From positions 1,020,946-1,084,945 of the forward strand of contig NZ_KB235904.1 of NCBI RefSeq assembly GCF_000332155.1: 64,000 nt of DNA, in the 5' to 3' direction. Shown here in pieces: positions 25,672-35,269 of this stretch. Numbering within the stretch: position 1 is the first letter of the stretch; each line of letters starts with the position of its first letter. The notes under the pieces were generated by a model, which saw only the letters and a list, made by a program, of their open reading frames with translations, was not told where the DNA came from and made no database searches. The DNA comes from Kamptonema formosum PCC 6407. Its GTDB lineage: Bacteria; Cyanobacteriota; Cyanobacteriia; Cyanobacteriales; Microcoleaceae. The position numbers were made by a program, and so were the translations under genes.

Positions 25672-26808
25672 CTAACTATTCTTAATATTTCTGACTTCTT
25701 GCCACAACGAGCGATATTGCTCAATAGCTACATCCGGGAGAGGAAAAAGAAATTCACTTTTAGAAATAACCTCTGATTCCGGCAAAAGTAAACGATTAAT
25801 ACGAAGTTGTTCGGGCAAATCTTCACGCTTCATGCTAATAATAACAGGAGAGCTAGCTTGAGTTAGCAGAGACATTTGAGTAGCTATTTGTGGCTGCCAA
25901 CAAAAATCGATCCATTGTTCTACTAACGATAAATTTGATGATTGATTAGATACCGGTTGTACCCACAAATCTACCCACATTGATGTTCCAGAAATTGGAA
26001 CTACTGCCCCAATTTCTTTCTGATTCTGCATTAGCCGCAATACATCCCCAGACCAACCAACCGCAGCCCAAGTATCTCCTAAAACTAGAGGTTGTAGGTA
26101 AGAATTAGAACTATACAGTTTAGTTTGTCGATGTAAGTTGCTCAATTCTTCTTTGAGGTTCGCTACTTTATTAAGATCGCGCGTATTGTAGGATTTACCA
26201 AGTTTCTTTAAAGTCAACCCAATAACTTCTCTAGGATTATCCAGCAAAGAAATGCGATCGCGCAATTCTTCCCGCCAGAGATCGCTCCAGTCTGTAGGAG
26301 GTTTCAAACCCAAGGACTTAAATTTGTCAATTCGATATACTATAACTGTAGTACCCCAGCGGTAGGGTGCAGCCCAAATTTTGCCTTTTTCATCCGCAAT
26401 ACCAGAGTCATTACGCCTTACTAATGTTTGCCAAGCAGGAGGTAATTGCGACCAGTTTGTAAGCTTTGCGGGGTCAAGAGGTTGAATTAATTTTTGTTGA
26501 ATTGCCTTCGCTAACCAGTAATCACCAATCATTACTAAGTCGGCTTTTTCCTGTTCCTTACCCTGATTTTGTGCTGAAGTTTTGCTCTTCCAAGTTTGCA
26601 ATAGAGCAAATAATTCTTGTAACTGCGTTTGTGGCACAATCTGTAAAAGCGGTGATGGTTGCAGTTGCTTGCGAAATTGAGCGACAACTTGTGCGGGAAC
26701 AGAATTTTTCAGCGATCGCACTTTTAGGGCCGTCTGGGTTCCACATCCCCCCGCTAATTGGCTCAGAGTTAGGGCGCTAGCCCCCAATAGCAAAGACCTT
26801 CGTTTCAC
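25672..26808 (-). CDS. Extracellular solute-binding lipoprotein, PotD/spermidine-putrescine type
   Basis: A 378-residue binding protein. The N-terminus has a twin-positive start MKRRSLLLGASALTLSQLAG followed by a lipobox Cys (LAGGC), so it is probably anchored at the outer face of the plasma membrane. The body fits the type 2 periplasmic fold of the iron/polyamine group: VMIGDYWLAKAIQQKLIQPL, WAAPYRWGTTVIVYRIDKF, and GLTLKKLGKSYNTRDL. Ligand cannot be decided. No ABC permease for it is adjacent; the nearest are the sulfate permeases, which have their own binding protein. Confidence 0.85.
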   Translation of the reverse strand: MKRRSLLLGASALTLSQLAGGCGTQTALKVRSLKNSVPAQVVAQFRKQLQPSPLLQIVPQTQLQELFALLQTWKSKTSAQNQGKEQEKADLVMIGDYWLAKAIQQKLIQPLDPAKLTNWSQLPPAWQTLVRRNDSGIADEKGKIWAAPYRWGTTVIVYRIDKFKSLGLKPPTDWSDLWREELRDRISLLDNPREVIGLTLKKLGKSYNTRDLNKVANLKEELSNLHRQTKLYSSNSYLQPLVLGDTWAAVGWSGDVLRLMQNQKEIGAVVPISGTSMWVDLWVQPVSNQSSNLSLVEQWIDFCWQPQIATQMSLLTQASSPVIISMKREDLPEQLRINRLLLPESEVISKSEFLFPLPDVAIEQYRSLWQEVRNIKNS

Positions 26809-26914
26809 TTTGTCTGCATCCGCTTTGTTAGATAATCTTTAATTTTTGCTCGTAATAAAGCATCATTATACATGAAATATGTCTTTGCCAGCAAATTTTG
26901 CTTTTTCCTTCTGT

Positions 26915-27085
26915 GCTATATGTCATTGCGAACTCCGTGAAGCAATCTCAAGACTTGGTGCTTCCTTCGATAGGCGTACAATGACACAGAATATTTATTT
27001 TTACCTATATTATCCCATTGCGAACTCCGTGAAGCAATCTCAAGATTTGGCGATTGCTTCGATAGACTCTCAATGAGACAAAATA
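26915..27085. repeat. Two copies of a CATTGCGAACTCCGTGAAGCAATC hairpin-type repeat
   Basis: Two related units, about 26923-26985 and 27016-27079, each begin CATTGCGAACTCCGTGAAGC, continue with CAATCTCAAGA and end in CAATGA(G/C)AC after GCTTC(C/G). They belong to the same family as the perfect hairpin at 52892-52957. They fill most of the 26809-27130 spacer. Confidence 0.75.
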
Positions 27086-27130
27086 TTTATTTTTACCTAT
27101 TTAACCTTGAAAGAAAACAATCTTTCTTTC

Positions 27131-27493
27131 CTACCAACTTTCTCGATCGGGATCGGCCGAATCGCTCCAAATTTCTACATCCAAATCATTCAGATAAATC
27201 AAAGCACTTTCAATCTGACTAGCAGTACCGTGCAGTTCCAAATCAAACCAACCATCATCAGAAGATTTAACTCCCAATAAAGCTGCATTAACATTTACCG
27301 TCAAGCCATATTGAGAAATCAAGCGAGAAATCACAGGTTCTTGATGGTATTCTTTGGGAACCCGCATCCGAATCCGGGTTTGAGTAGGTCTAATATCTCC
27401 TTCAACGCTCTTGGGAATATCTGATGCCGTCGCCTTATGAAAAGCATTAATTGATTCACTTTCCAAGTTGTTGTTATTGTTTTCAACTAACAT
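27131..27493 (-). CDS. NIL-domain protein of the sulfate transport locus
   Basis: A 120-residue protein whose C-terminal two thirds form a NIL (ACT-like) domain: TRIRMRVPKEYHQEPVISRL, YGLTVNVNAALLGVKSSDDG and ESALIYLNDLDVEIW. In methionine ABC transporters NIL domains sense substrate. Cyanobacterial sulfate transport operons often contain such a free-standing protein next to cysW or cysA, as here, where it follows cysW by 148 bases. A small hairpin (AACGCCGC arms at 27531-27575) lies between. Likely a regulator of sulfur uptake; inferred from context. Confidence 0.88.
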   Translation of the reverse strand: MLVENNNNNLESESINAFHKATASDIPKSVEGDIRPTQTRIRMRVPKEYHQEPVISRLISQYGLTVNVNAALLGVKSSDDGWFDLELHGTASQIESALIYLNDLDVEIWSDSADPDRESW

Positions 27494-27641
27494 CTGAATC
27501 TCCTCGTTTAAAAATTTTTGTTTGGCTGGGAACGCCGCATTTTAGGCGGTGAATAACCGTCCAGAGAGCGGCGTTACAAAATGTCTGAAACAATCAATTC
27601 TGTATTAGAAAAAATGGGAAATCTCCGAACTCTTCCATATT

Positions 27642-28520
27642 TTATTCAACTTCCTTAATCCTAGTTTTGCGCTCTAATATTTCCTTAAGTACAAGAGTTA
27701 CAACTGCTAAAAAAGCGAGAATAACCGCAGCAGAATAAGCCGATTGCGTCGCATACTGCTTGTAAGATTCTTCTACAAATAGCGGTAAAGTTTGCGTTTT
27801 TTTAGCAATATTTCCCGATACTACAGAGATAGCACCAAATTCTCCCATTGCTCTTGCATTTGTCAAAATTAAGCCATAAAGTAAGCCCCAGCGAATATTG
27901 GGAATCGTGACTCGCCAGAAAATTTGCCAATCATTTGCGCCCAAAGTTTTAGCCGCTTCTTCTTGGTCAGTACCAGCTTCTTCCAGAACCGGAATTACTT
28001 CGCGAGCCACAAAAGGCAGAGTCACAAAAGCAGTAGCCAGCACCATCCCCGGAAAAGCAAAAATAATCTTAATATTGGCTGCTTCCAAGAACGATCCAAA
28101 CCACCCATTGCGCCCATATAGTAACACGATCATTAAACCAGCAACAACAGGTGAAATTGCAAAAGGTATGTCTAAGATGCTGATTAAAAGCGTGCGCCCA
28201 GGAAATTTATTTCTAGCAATTACCCAGGCAGCACACAAGCCAAAAATTGTATTGATCGGCACTACAATTATAGCAATAAATAAGGTAAGTTTGGCTGCAT
28301 GGAGAAATTCTGGAGCAGTCAAGTTGGACATGAAAGGGCCAACTCCCTTACTAAAAGCTTGGACAAAAACATTGAGAGCAGGGATGAAAAGTACAAGAGA
28401 TAAATACAGGACTGCTACCCCAATTAAAAGTCCCTTTACCCAGGTTTTCTCCTTGTTTTGGAAGCGAGAATTAGCGGGAGGTACATTGTATTTAGCAGAT
28501 GGATTTAGATCAATCGTCAT
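27642..28520 (-). CDS. cysW: Sulfate ABC transporter permease CysW
   Basis: A 292-residue integral membrane permease with six predicted helices. The EAA loop that contacts CysA is [20 protein letters not shown] followed by [10 protein letters not shown]. Typical CysW segments include [20 protein letters not shown]. The first codons overlap the 3' end of cysT by 11 bases (28510-28520), showing translational coupling. The cysA ATPase gene is not in this part of the window. Confidence 0.95.
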   Translation of the reverse strand: MTIDLNPSAKYNVPPANSRFQNKEKTWVKGLLIGVAVLYLSLVLFIPALNVFVQAFSKGVGPFMSNLTAPEFLHAAKLTLFIAIIVVPINTIFGLCAAWVIARNKFPGRTLLISILDIPFAISPVVAGLMIVLLYGRNGWFGSFLEAANIKIIFAFPGMVLATAFVTLPFVAREVIPVLEEAGTDQEEAAKTLGANDWQIFWRVTIPNIRWGLLYGLILTNARAMGEFGAISVVSGNIAKKTQTLPLFVEESYKQYATQSAYSAAVILAFLAVVTLVLKEILERKTRIKEVE

Positions 28521-29358
28521 AGCGACTACCCCAGGCTTGTAAAATATTAATTGCCAATAACATCACCAATGAAATTGCTAACAGCACAACGCCAATTACA
28601 GTTGCACCCGCATAGTCATACTGTTCCAACCTCTGGAAAATTAGCACTGGTGCGATCAAATCTTTAAATGGCATATTAGAAGCAACGATTACAGTCGAGC
28701 CATACTCGCCAACTGCCCTAGAAAATCCTAACGCTACTCCAGTTAAAATGGCTGGCAATAATGGTGGTAAAATCACTCGCCAAAATGTCTGCCACTGAGA
28801 AGCGCCTAAACACCAAGCTGCTTCCTCAATGTCTTTTTCCATCTCGCTCAAAACTGGTTGTACTGTTCGCACTACAAAGGGTAAGGAAATAAAAATCATT
28901 GCCACACCTACGCCAAGACGAGTAAATGCAATCTTGATACCAAAGGGTGCAAACAATGAACCAATCCAGCCATTATTGCTATAAACTGTGGCGATCGTCA
29001 ACCCGGCCACAGATGTAGGCAGTGCAAAAGGTAGATCGACGGCGGCATCTATAAACCGCTTGAGTGGAAAATCATATCTGACTAAAACCCAGGCAATTAA
29101 TGTTCCGAAAACGCCATTAATGATCGCTGCAACTAATGATGTAAAAAAGGTGACATCATAAGCAGAGAGAGCAATCGGACTGGTGGCAATTCTCCAGAAT
29201 TCGGCTGGGTTAGCTGTACTCGCCTTTGCTAGCAATGCCGCTACTGGTAAAAGTAGCATTAAAGAAAGATAGCCGAGGGTTATTCGCCAAGGCCAAGTAA
29301 TTTTAGCTGCTAGATTTTGGAGTTGAGATTTAGGTTTTTGGGTAGGAAGCGATACCAT
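28510..29358 (-). CDS. cysT: Sulfate ABC transporter permease CysT
   Basis: A 282-residue permease partner of CysW. It has the EAA loop [20 protein letters not shown] with [10 protein letters not shown], and [20 protein letters not shown], the CysT signature. Six membrane helices. It lies 178 bases downstream of sbpA on the same strand, with a hairpin in between (29429-29486). Confidence 0.95.
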   Translation of the reverse strand: MVSLPTQKPKSQLQNLAAKITWPWRITLGYLSLMLLLPVAALLAKASTANPAEFWRIATSPIALSAYDVTFFTSLVAAIINGVFGTLIAWVLVRYDFPLKRFIDAAVDLPFALPTSVAGLTIATVYSNNGWIGSLFAPFGIKIAFTRLGVGVAMIFISLPFVVRTVQPVLSEMEKDIEEAAWCLGASQWQTFWRVILPPLLPAILTGVALGFSRAVGEYGSTVIVASNMPFKDLIAPVLIFQRLEQYDYAGATVIGVVLLAISLVMLLAINILQAWGSRYDD

Positions 29359-29428
29359 TTTGATTTGAGGTTTTTGCGTGGATTTAGGATATTGAAGTTA
29401 GGACTTACACAACAGGTATCGGTTAGTG

Positions 29429-29486
29429 GGGTGCGTCAGAGATTAAAACCCTATTGTCTCAATCGATAACTTCGTCTGACGCACCC
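29429..29486. repeat. Hairpin with 12-bp GGGTGCGTCAGA arms between sbpA and cysT
   Basis: Perfect inverted repeat GGGTGCGTCAGA (29429-29440) and TCTGACGCACCC (29475-29486). It lies just after the sbpA stop and before cysT. In ABC operons an intercistronic hairpin of this kind often stabilises the upstream binding-protein mRNA; that role here is inferred. A half-copy (TGACGCACCCTAC) occurs at 35210-35222, so it is also a dispersed repeat. Confidence 0.65.
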
Positions 29487-29536
29487 TACAAGCTGATTTA
29501 ATTATGACAGTTGGCTTTATTCCCGATCGGTTAACA

Positions 29537-30685
29537 TTATTTCCTGATGTCAGCCTGGATTTTGTCAAAAATAGTGCCATCAGCAAAGAATTTTTGATCG
29601 ATTTCTCCCCAACCTCCCAAATCTTGAACTGTAAATAAGTTTTTGACTGGCGGATATTTCTCGACAAATTCTTTGTCTTGAGCTACACTAGCGTCTACTG
29701 GGCGGAAGCCTGCTTTAGCAAATTCTCGCTGAGCTTCTGGAGTGTACAGAAACTTAACAAATGCTTCAGCAACTTCGCGCGTGCCGTGCTTATCAACATT
29801 TTTATCAACAACTGCGATCGGATTGTCGATGGAGACATTGGTATCAGGAACAATATAAGGCACTTTTTCACCTTTCTGAGCAGCTAATACCATCTCATTT
29901 TCATAGTTGATCAGCACATCGCCCTGACCTTGTTTGAAAAATACGTCGCTAGCTTCGCGGGCATCTTTTGTGAGTATGGGAACGTTTTTGTAAACCTTGG
30001 TAACAAATTCTTGAGCTTTGGCTTCATCGCCGCCAGTTTTGGTGACAGCACCCCATAAAGCTAGAAAATTCCAGCGAGCAACCCCAGAGGTTTTAGGATC
30101 GGCCGTGATTAGTTGAACTCCCTCTTTACCTAAATCTTCCCATGTTTTAATCCCTTTGGGATTGCCTTCGCGGGTGACTAATGCTGCTACGGATTTGCTG
30201 ACTATGCCATCATTAGGTGATTCTTTTTCCCAACCTGGTTCAATTAGTCCAGCTTTCTGAATTTTACTGGTGTCAAGGGCGAGAGCGAGGTGGACGATAT
30301 CTGCTTCTAGGCCGTCAATTACGGCGCGAGTTTGGGAGCCGGAGCCGCCATAACTTTGATTGAAGCTGACAGTTTGATTGTGTTCTTGTTTCCACTTTTC
30401 TACGAATTTAGGAATAATTGTTTCGTGGGCAGCTTTGGTGACGGCGAAGGAAACGAGGGTGAGTTCTACGTTACCTTGACCGGCGGCAGTTACGTTGGTG
30501 CCGCTGGAGCTAGATGCTGTGTTGTTGCTACTACTGGGAGAGCAAGAGGCGATCGCCACACTCAAACTCAGCCCTAATATAAAGAGTGATGCGAAGCTTT
30601 TTAGGGAATTCCTAAATAGAGTTATGCTGGCTAGGCGCTGTTGATACAAGCGCCCTAGCTGAGTGAGGCGTTGCCACTGACTCAT
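29537..30685 (-). CDS. sbpA: Sulfate-binding lipoprotein SbpA
   Basis: A 382-residue sulfate-binding protein. The N-terminus is long (MSQWQRLTQLGRLYQQRLAS) before a hydrophobic stretch and lipobox VAIASC (about residue 48). The mature region has the family segments VTLVSFAVTKAAHETIIP-like LVSFAVTKAAHE, QSYGGSGSQTRAVIDGLEAD, SGVARWNFLALWGAV and FFKQGQGDVLINYENE, which bind the sulfate oxyanion. It is the first gene of the sbpA-cysT-cysW-NIL operon. A shorter start is possible at the internal hydrophobic segment. Confidence 0.95.
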   Translation of the reverse strand: MSQWQRLTQLGRLYQQRLASITLFRNSLKSFASLFILGLSLSVAIASCSPSSSNNTASSSSGTNVTAAGQGNVELTLVSFAVTKAAHETIIPKFVEKWKQEHNQTVSFNQSYGGSGSQTRAVIDGLEADIVHLALALDTSKIQKAGLIEPGWEKESPNDGIVSKSVAALVTREGNPKGIKTWEDLGKEGVQLITADPKTSGVARWNFLALWGAVTKTGGDEAKAQEFVTKVYKNVPILTKDAREASDVFFKQGQGDVLINYENEMVLAAQKGEKVPYIVPDTNVSIDNPIAVVDKNVDKHGTREVAEAFVKFLYTPEAQREFAKAGFRPVDASVAQDKEFVEKYPPVKNLFTVQDLGGWGEIDQKFFADGTIFDKIQADIRK

Positions 30686-30972
30686 TAGATGCTTTCCTCG
30701 TGTAAAGTACGGTTATTTGGTAGGAATACCGTTTTTTATGTACAGTCGTACATTATATAGAAGACTTTGCAAAAATGCAAGAGATAAAAAAACTACTCCC
30801 CCGCTCCCCTTCCCCCCGCTCCCCCACCCCCCGCAGCCCAAATATACCGATTCGATATACAATAAAACACTACAAAAACTATCAGTTAAACTGCCCCTAG
30901 TCCTGCGGGAATGCGTGAGTCTCTCTGCCAACAAGCTACGGGAAAGATTTTGAGCAAAAAAATTAAATTTTT

Positions 30973-33117
30973 ATGTCTTTACCCCGCCCCGTCTCAGATA
31001 CCCTAGTTGACCTGCTGAAGCCGATCGCACAGAGTTTGGGAGATCGATTGGGAGCAACCGTCACCAGTCAGTCTTTTTCTGAAGGGTCATTAGGAGTTCA
31101 GGCCCTTCGTCATCAAGTCAAAAAAGATCGGCGTTGGATTCAAGCGCAAATTCAATTTCTACAGCGGCAAGAACGTCGGGAACAAGAATTAAAAGAGATT
31201 ACAAGCGTAGAAAAAGCACGCGCTAACGAGTTAAGAGAAGAAGAATTAAGAGATCGGCGAGAAATTAGTAGATTATGCCGCGAACTGATGCGGGAATTAC
31301 AGGCAGAAGCAATTAAAATCAAGCTGAGTGAGATTCAAGTTATTTGGGATCGAGACACTTGGTTTTCTAATTTAAGCAGACAAGAAACAGAGCAAATTTT
31401 GCAGCAGCAACAGCACCGATTATTGCTGTTAGTTTCTCCAGCTAAAATCAGCAAAGATTGCCCAGATTCTTTCCGGCATAACTTGAATATCGAGTTACCC
31501 GCTAAGTTGAGATCGTTTTTGAGCCAGTATTATCCTCAACATAGCGAAACTTGTCCAGTTCAGTTTTACGGCGACTATTTCAAACAGCCAATTTCTGATA
31601 TTGATGTGGAGCGGTTGCAGACAATTTTAGGCCCAGTGCCGACGGCGATTCTTTATAGCGATATCAGCGACTATGAAGTGAATTTTCATGTTGGTTTTTG
31701 GGGAATGGTAAATCAAACTGTTTCCTTAGTATCGATTCAGCCTTGGAACTGGGAAAAAGTTTACGAACAGTTGGGAATAGATGGTACTGACGAAAAAGTA
31801 TGTCTGCGAATTATTAGGCAAATAATTGTTTCAATACATAAGTTATTAGCAGGATTTTTAGCAGATTTATATTACCTCAGTATTGATTTCAACTATGAAC
31901 CACAACTTTACGATTTAAAATCTGAATTTGTTCAAGAATGGTTCGATCAAGAATGGGTTGAACCTTATATTGAAAGTCTGAAAGTGATTCAGCGACAGCA
32001 AAGAGCCGCTTGTGAAGTAGAGTTGCGACGGCTGGCAGATCGGGAAAATAGGGCTAAGCTTCAGCGCGATATTTTAGGAGAAGCGGAGCGCAAGCGCAGA
32101 GAACAAGCTGAGGCTGAGTATAAGCGCCAAGAACAAGTAGCATCTAAAAAAATTAAAACTAAAACATGGCAATGCGTTTGCACTTTGCCTGGACATTCAT
32201 CTTTTGTAAATTCAATTGCTATTAGTCCAGATGGGCTGATTCTTGCTAGTGGGAGTTGGGACAGAACTATTAAGCTCTGGAACTTAGAAACGGGGGAGTT
32301 AACAACCACTTTAACTGGGCATTCCGATCGGGTAAATTCGGTAGCTATTAGCTCTGATGGAGAGCTTCTTGTTAGTGGTAGTTCTGATGAGACTATTAAA
32401 CTTTGGAATCTCCATAGCGGTGAGTTACTTGGCACTCTCCCTGGCCATTCTATTGGGGTTAATTCTGTTGCTATTAGCCCCGATGGGCAGCTCGTAGCTA
32501 GCTGCGGCGGTAGTGACTATACAATTAAGCTTTGGCATTTAGACAGTGGCGAATTGCTGCGGACTTTGACGGGGCATTTAGATGATGTGAATGCGGTGGT
32601 TTTTAGCCCTGATGGTCAAGTTTTGGCGAGCGGAAGTTCTGATGCGACGAGCAAGGTTTGGGATGTGGAAACTGGAGAGTTACAGCGTACTCTTTCTGGT
32701 TTGAATTTGGGGGTGAATTCTATTGCGATTAGTCCTGATGGACAAACGCTTGTGAGTGTGAGAAATGATTACACGATTAAGCTGCGGAATTTGCCGACGG
32801 GCAGGCTGATGCGAATTCTCAGTAATAATCAACGTAAAGGTAATGATGTTGGCAATTCTAGCAGGGGTAATGCGCCACACATTTTGAGAAATTATGTAGG
32901 TAGAGGTAATTCGGTGGCGATTAGTCCTGATGGGTTGACTCTGGCTAGCGGCAGTGATGATAATACGATTAAGATTTGGAATGTGGCGACTGGGCAACTG
33001 ATGAATACTCTGACGGGACATTCGGGGACGGTTTATTCGGTGGCGATCGCACGGGATGGTAAGCTGCTCGTCAGTGGTAGCGGTGATGAGACGATTAAGA
33101 TTTGGCGCTGCGATTAA
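30973..33117 (+). CDS. WD40 beta-propeller protein with N-terminal coiled-coil domain
   Basis: A 714-residue protein. Residues 1-390 form a cyanobacterial N-terminal region with long charged helices (QAQIQFLQRQERREQELKEI and KLQRDILGEAERKRREQAEA) around a globular part with TAILYSDISDYEVNFHVGFW. Residues 395-714 contain seven WD40 units (for example LASGSWDRTIKLWNLETGEL), giving one seven-bladed propeller. The fifth and sixth units are separated by a roughly 25-residue insert rich in Asn, Arg and Gly. It is a likely scaffold; no enzymatic domain is visible. Confidence 0.88.
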   Translation: MSLPRPVSDTLVDLLKPIAQSLGDRLGATVTSQSFSEGSLGVQALRHQVKKDRRWIQAQIQFLQRQERREQELKEITSVEKARANELREEELRDRREISRLCRELMRELQAEAIKIKLSEIQVIWDRDTWFSNLSRQETEQILQQQQHRLLLLVSPAKISKDCPDSFRHNLNIELPAKLRSFLSQYYPQHSETCPVQFYGDYFKQPISDIDVERLQTILGPVPTAILYSDISDYEVNFHVGFWGMVNQTVSLVSIQPWNWEKVYEQLGIDGTDEKVCLRIIRQIIVSIHKLLAGFLADLYYLSIDFNYEPQLYDLKSEFVQEWFDQEWVEPYIESLKVIQRQQRAACEVELRRLADRENRAKLQRDILGEAERKRREQAEAEYKRQEQVASKKIKTKTWQCVCTLPGHSSFVNSIAISPDGLILASGSWDRTIKLWNLETGELTTTLTGHSDRVNSVAISSDGELLVSGSSDETIKLWNLHSGELLGTLPGHSIGVNSVAISPDGQLVASCGGSDYTIKLWHLDSGELLRTLTGHLDDVNAVVFSPDGQVLASGSSDATSKVWDVETGELQRTLSGLNLGVNSIAISPDGQTLVSVRNDYTIKLRNLPTGRLMRILSNNQRKGNDVGNSSRGNAPHILRNYVGRGNSVAISPDGLTLASGSDDNTIKIWNVATGQLMNTLTGHSGTVYSVAIARDGKLLVSGSGDETIKIWRCD

Positions 33118-33211
33118 GGCAAGTGGGGTGGCTCGGTTGTGAGAAGAGAAAAATATTTTTTTTCTTGCTTGCGGATTTGAGGAAAGTTGTGTTATGATTG
33201 TAAATCGAAGT

Positions 33212-33283
33212 GCTGGCGTAGCTCAGTGGTAGAGCAGCTGATTTGTAATCAGCCGGTCATGGGTTCAAATCCGATCGCCAGCT
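33212..33283 (+). tRNA. tRNA-Thr (anticodon TGT)
   Basis: A 72-base cloverleaf: acceptor GCTGGCG pairs with CGCCAGC, D arm GCTCAGTGGTAGAGC, anticodon stem GCTGA/TCAGC enclosing TTTGTAA (anticodon TGT at 33244-33246), T arm GGGTTCAAATCC. CCA is not encoded. A T-run follows immediately. It marks the left border of the zinc-responsive gene block. Confidence 0.97.
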
Positions 33284-33354
33284 TTTTTAGTTCAAGCTAG
33301 TCTATGTAAGGCTTTCAGCTATTTACACATTATTAATTATAGAACTTTTATCTG

Positions 33355-33381
33355 TAACGCCCTTGTCCTGGCGGCGTTACA
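33355..33381. repeat. Short hairpin with GTAACGCC/GGCGTTAC arms
   Basis: Inverted repeat GTAACGCC (from 33355) and GGCGTTAC (to about 33381) between the tRNA and the first Zur box. A similar hairpin lies at 27531-27575 downstream of cysW. Could act as a weak terminator for the tRNA transcript, but it lacks a T-run. Confidence 0.45.
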
Positions 33382-33455
33382 GATACTTTTGCGTAAATCC
33401 TGTATAAAAATCTAAACAGGTGACTTTTATAGAAAATTTTGGTAATTTATGCGCG

Positions 33456-33472
33456 ATAATGATTATCATTAT
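33456..33472. promoter_or_regulatory. Zur box A
   Basis: Perfect 17-bp palindrome ATAATGATTATCATTAT (8-1-8), matching the zinc-uptake regulator operator core TGATAATnATTATCA in one half-register. It ends four bases before ATG 33477, so it probably overlaps the transcription start and ribosome-binding region of the COG0523 gene. Confidence 0.85.
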
Positions 33473-33476
33473 TTCT

Positions 33477-34259
33477 ATGAACCAACTTGTAATCACTGCC
33501 GTAGCAGGCCCAGCCGGCATCGGCAAAACCACCTGGATTCGACAGCAAATAGCGACAGAACCCTTACCAGCGGTATATTTCAGCCCCGGAACAGGTAACG
33601 TCCCCATAGACCAAGCCTGCATCGCCGCTGAATTTCCCCAAGTGAAAACCCTAAGTGACACCCAAAAATCCTTACTCACCAAACACTTAATAAATGGTGG
33701 CGTAGCCTACATTGAATTGGGGTGTTACCTGCAACTTGATGCCGTCAACAGCTTGCTAGAGGAATTTCCCAGTCGCCGCGTCTGCATAGTACCGCCGACG
33801 ATAAAAGACAGCGAGTGGCAAAATTGGGCCGATGAAACTGTCGAGGGAGTATCAATCAATCAGCAATGCGAAGAACTATCAATTTGGCGATTACCCCTAC
33901 AAGGAAATGTCATTGACCCCGTAAGTCTCGATGTTTTTTGGTATCAAGAAATGACCCAAGGAGCCTATGGCAAAATTCACAGAGCCAAAGGCATTTTTGA
34001 CATCGCTGACGGGAGAGCATTCTACTTAGATTTCGTTGCCGAACTTGCAGAAACCAAATATGAAGAATTGAATCTCCCCCGCTGGCTAGAAGGCAAACCC
34101 CAACGCTTCAGCGGGATCGAAATTATCGGTGAAAATCTGGATGAAACTGCATTGCTCCAAACTTTAGAATACTCCTGTTTGCCAGAAGCCGCAATCTTAT
34201 ATTACCAGCAGCAAGTTAAAGATTCAATGTCATTATCAGCAGAGGAAGAAACAACATGA
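33477..34259 (+). CDS. COG0523-family GTPase-like protein lacking the CxCC motif
   Basis: A 260-residue protein starting at ATG 33477, just after a Zur box. The P-loop is GPAGIGKT (residues 11-18). The C-terminal part matches the CobW_C domain: GAYGKIHRAKGIFDIADGRA, FYLDFVAEL and RFSGIEIIGENLDE. The canonical CxCC metal motif between the switch regions is missing, unlike the CobW protein at 36107. COG0523 proteins deliver zinc or other metals to client proteins, and Zur-controlled members act in zinc starvation. The stop overlaps the next start (ATGA). Confidence 0.82.
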   Translation: MNQLVITAVAGPAGIGKTTWIRQQIATEPLPAVYFSPGTGNVPIDQACIAAEFPQVKTLSDTQKSLLTKHLINGGVAYIELGCYLQLDAVNSLLEEFPSRRVCIVPPTIKDSEWQNWADETVEGVSINQQCEELSIWRLPLQGNVIDPVSLDVFWYQEMTQGAYGKIHRAKGIFDIADGRAFYLDFVAELAETKYEELNLPRWLEGKPQRFSGIEIIGENLDETALLQTLEYSCLPEAAILYYQQQVKDSMSLSAEEETT

Positions 34260-35071
34260 AAATTGCAGTTATGTCTTGCATTCATGGTAACTATGAAGCC
34301 TTGAATGCAGTTTTGACAGATATTGACCAACAAAAAGCTGATAGCATCTTTTGTCTCGGAGATTTAGTTGGTTATGGCCCCCATCCTCACGCAGTTGTTG
34401 AGCAAATTCGCTCCTTAGATATTCCCACTTGTGCGGGATGTTGGGATGAAGATATTGTCGAAGGCTTAAACTCCTGTGAATGTAGTTATCCCTCAGTGTT
34501 AGCAGAAAAACGGGGCAAATTAGCTCACGAATGGACTAACCAGAATATCTACCCTGAAACGCGGGAATATTTAGCACAATTGCCTCACAGTTTAAAGGAA
34601 AATAACCTTTGTTTTGTTCATGGTAGCCCCCATACAGCCCATGAGTATTTATTGCCCGAATTAGATGCTTTTATCGCCTTAGAAAGAGTCTTATCTACTG
34701 GTGCAGATGTACTATTTTGCGGTCATACTCATGTGCCATATATCCGCACTTTAGATGGCGGTCAATTGCAGGTAAAAGTAACTGGTAGCGACGGGAAAGT
34801 AGATGATTATTTAAATTTTTCTGCGCCTGTTTTAAAGATTGTTAATGTCGGTTCGGTTGGAGAACCGCGTCATGGAAGGCCAAATGCTACTTACGTTATT
34901 TACGATGAAGATACACAAAATGTGACATTAAGAGAGGTTGAATATGACTATCAAAAAACCTGTGCTGCGATTATCGAAAAAGGTTTGCCGCCTATCTTTG
35001 CATGGCGTTTAGCCAGAGGTTTAGAGTTTGCAGAAAGAGCAGACGATCCTACTCATGTTTGTGCAAGATAG
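34256..35071 (+). CDS. Calcineurin-like metallophosphatase with two metal-ligand substitutions
   Basis: A 271-residue protein of the MPE/YfcE-like fold, translationally coupled to the GTPase gene (4-base overlap). Motifs are SCIHGNYEAL (usual SDIHGN, so the first Asp is Cys 8), GDLVGYGPHP (D36), AGCWDED (usual GNxD, so the Asn is Cys 62), FVHGSPH (H122) and FCGHTHVP (H157, H159). Two oxygen/nitrogen ligands are thus replaced by thiols, which would shift metal preference, or the protein is a metal sensor or chaperone rather than a phosphatase. Many cyanobacterial zinc-regulon operons contain such genes, by context. Confidence 0.85.
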   Translation: MKIAVMSCIHGNYEALNAVLTDIDQQKADSIFCLGDLVGYGPHPHAVVEQIRSLDIPTCAGCWDEDIVEGLNSCECSYPSVLAEKRGKLAHEWTNQNIYPETREYLAQLPHSLKENNLCFVHGSPHTAHEYLLPELDAFIALERVLSTGADVLFCGHTHVPYIRTLDGGQLQVKVTGSDGKVDDYLNFSAPVLKIVNVGSVGEPRHGRPNATYVIYDEDTQNVTLREVEYDYQKTCAAIIEKGLPPIFAWRLARGLEFAERADDPTHVCAR

Positions 35072-35212
35072 GTAATTGGTAATTGGTAATAGCTAATAGC
35101 TAATGGCTAATTGCTAATTGCTAATGGCTAATGGTTAATGGCTAATGACTAATGGCTAATTATCCCTCTCCCCTCTCCCCTCTCCTCTCTCTTCCTCTTT
35201 CCCTAGCTACTG
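35071..35212. repeat. AATTGGT, GCTAATG and CCCTCTC short tandem repeats
   Basis: The 198-base spacer between the two metallophosphatase genes contains AATTGGT, then GCTAATAGCTAATGGCTAAT heptamers (35086-35160) and a CCCCTCTCCCCTCTC tract. No promoter-like palindrome is seen, so the downstream gene may depend on Zur box A. Confidence 0.7.
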
Positions 35213-35269
35213 ACGCACCCTACGAATACTACTACGAATACTGCAAATTTTACGAAAAAGCAAATCAAA

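Noticed and set aside
30790-30845. Pyrimidine-rich CCCCGCTCCCC tract upstream of sbpA
   Set aside because: Low-complexity sequence with no recognised binding motif; not enough to call a regulatory element.
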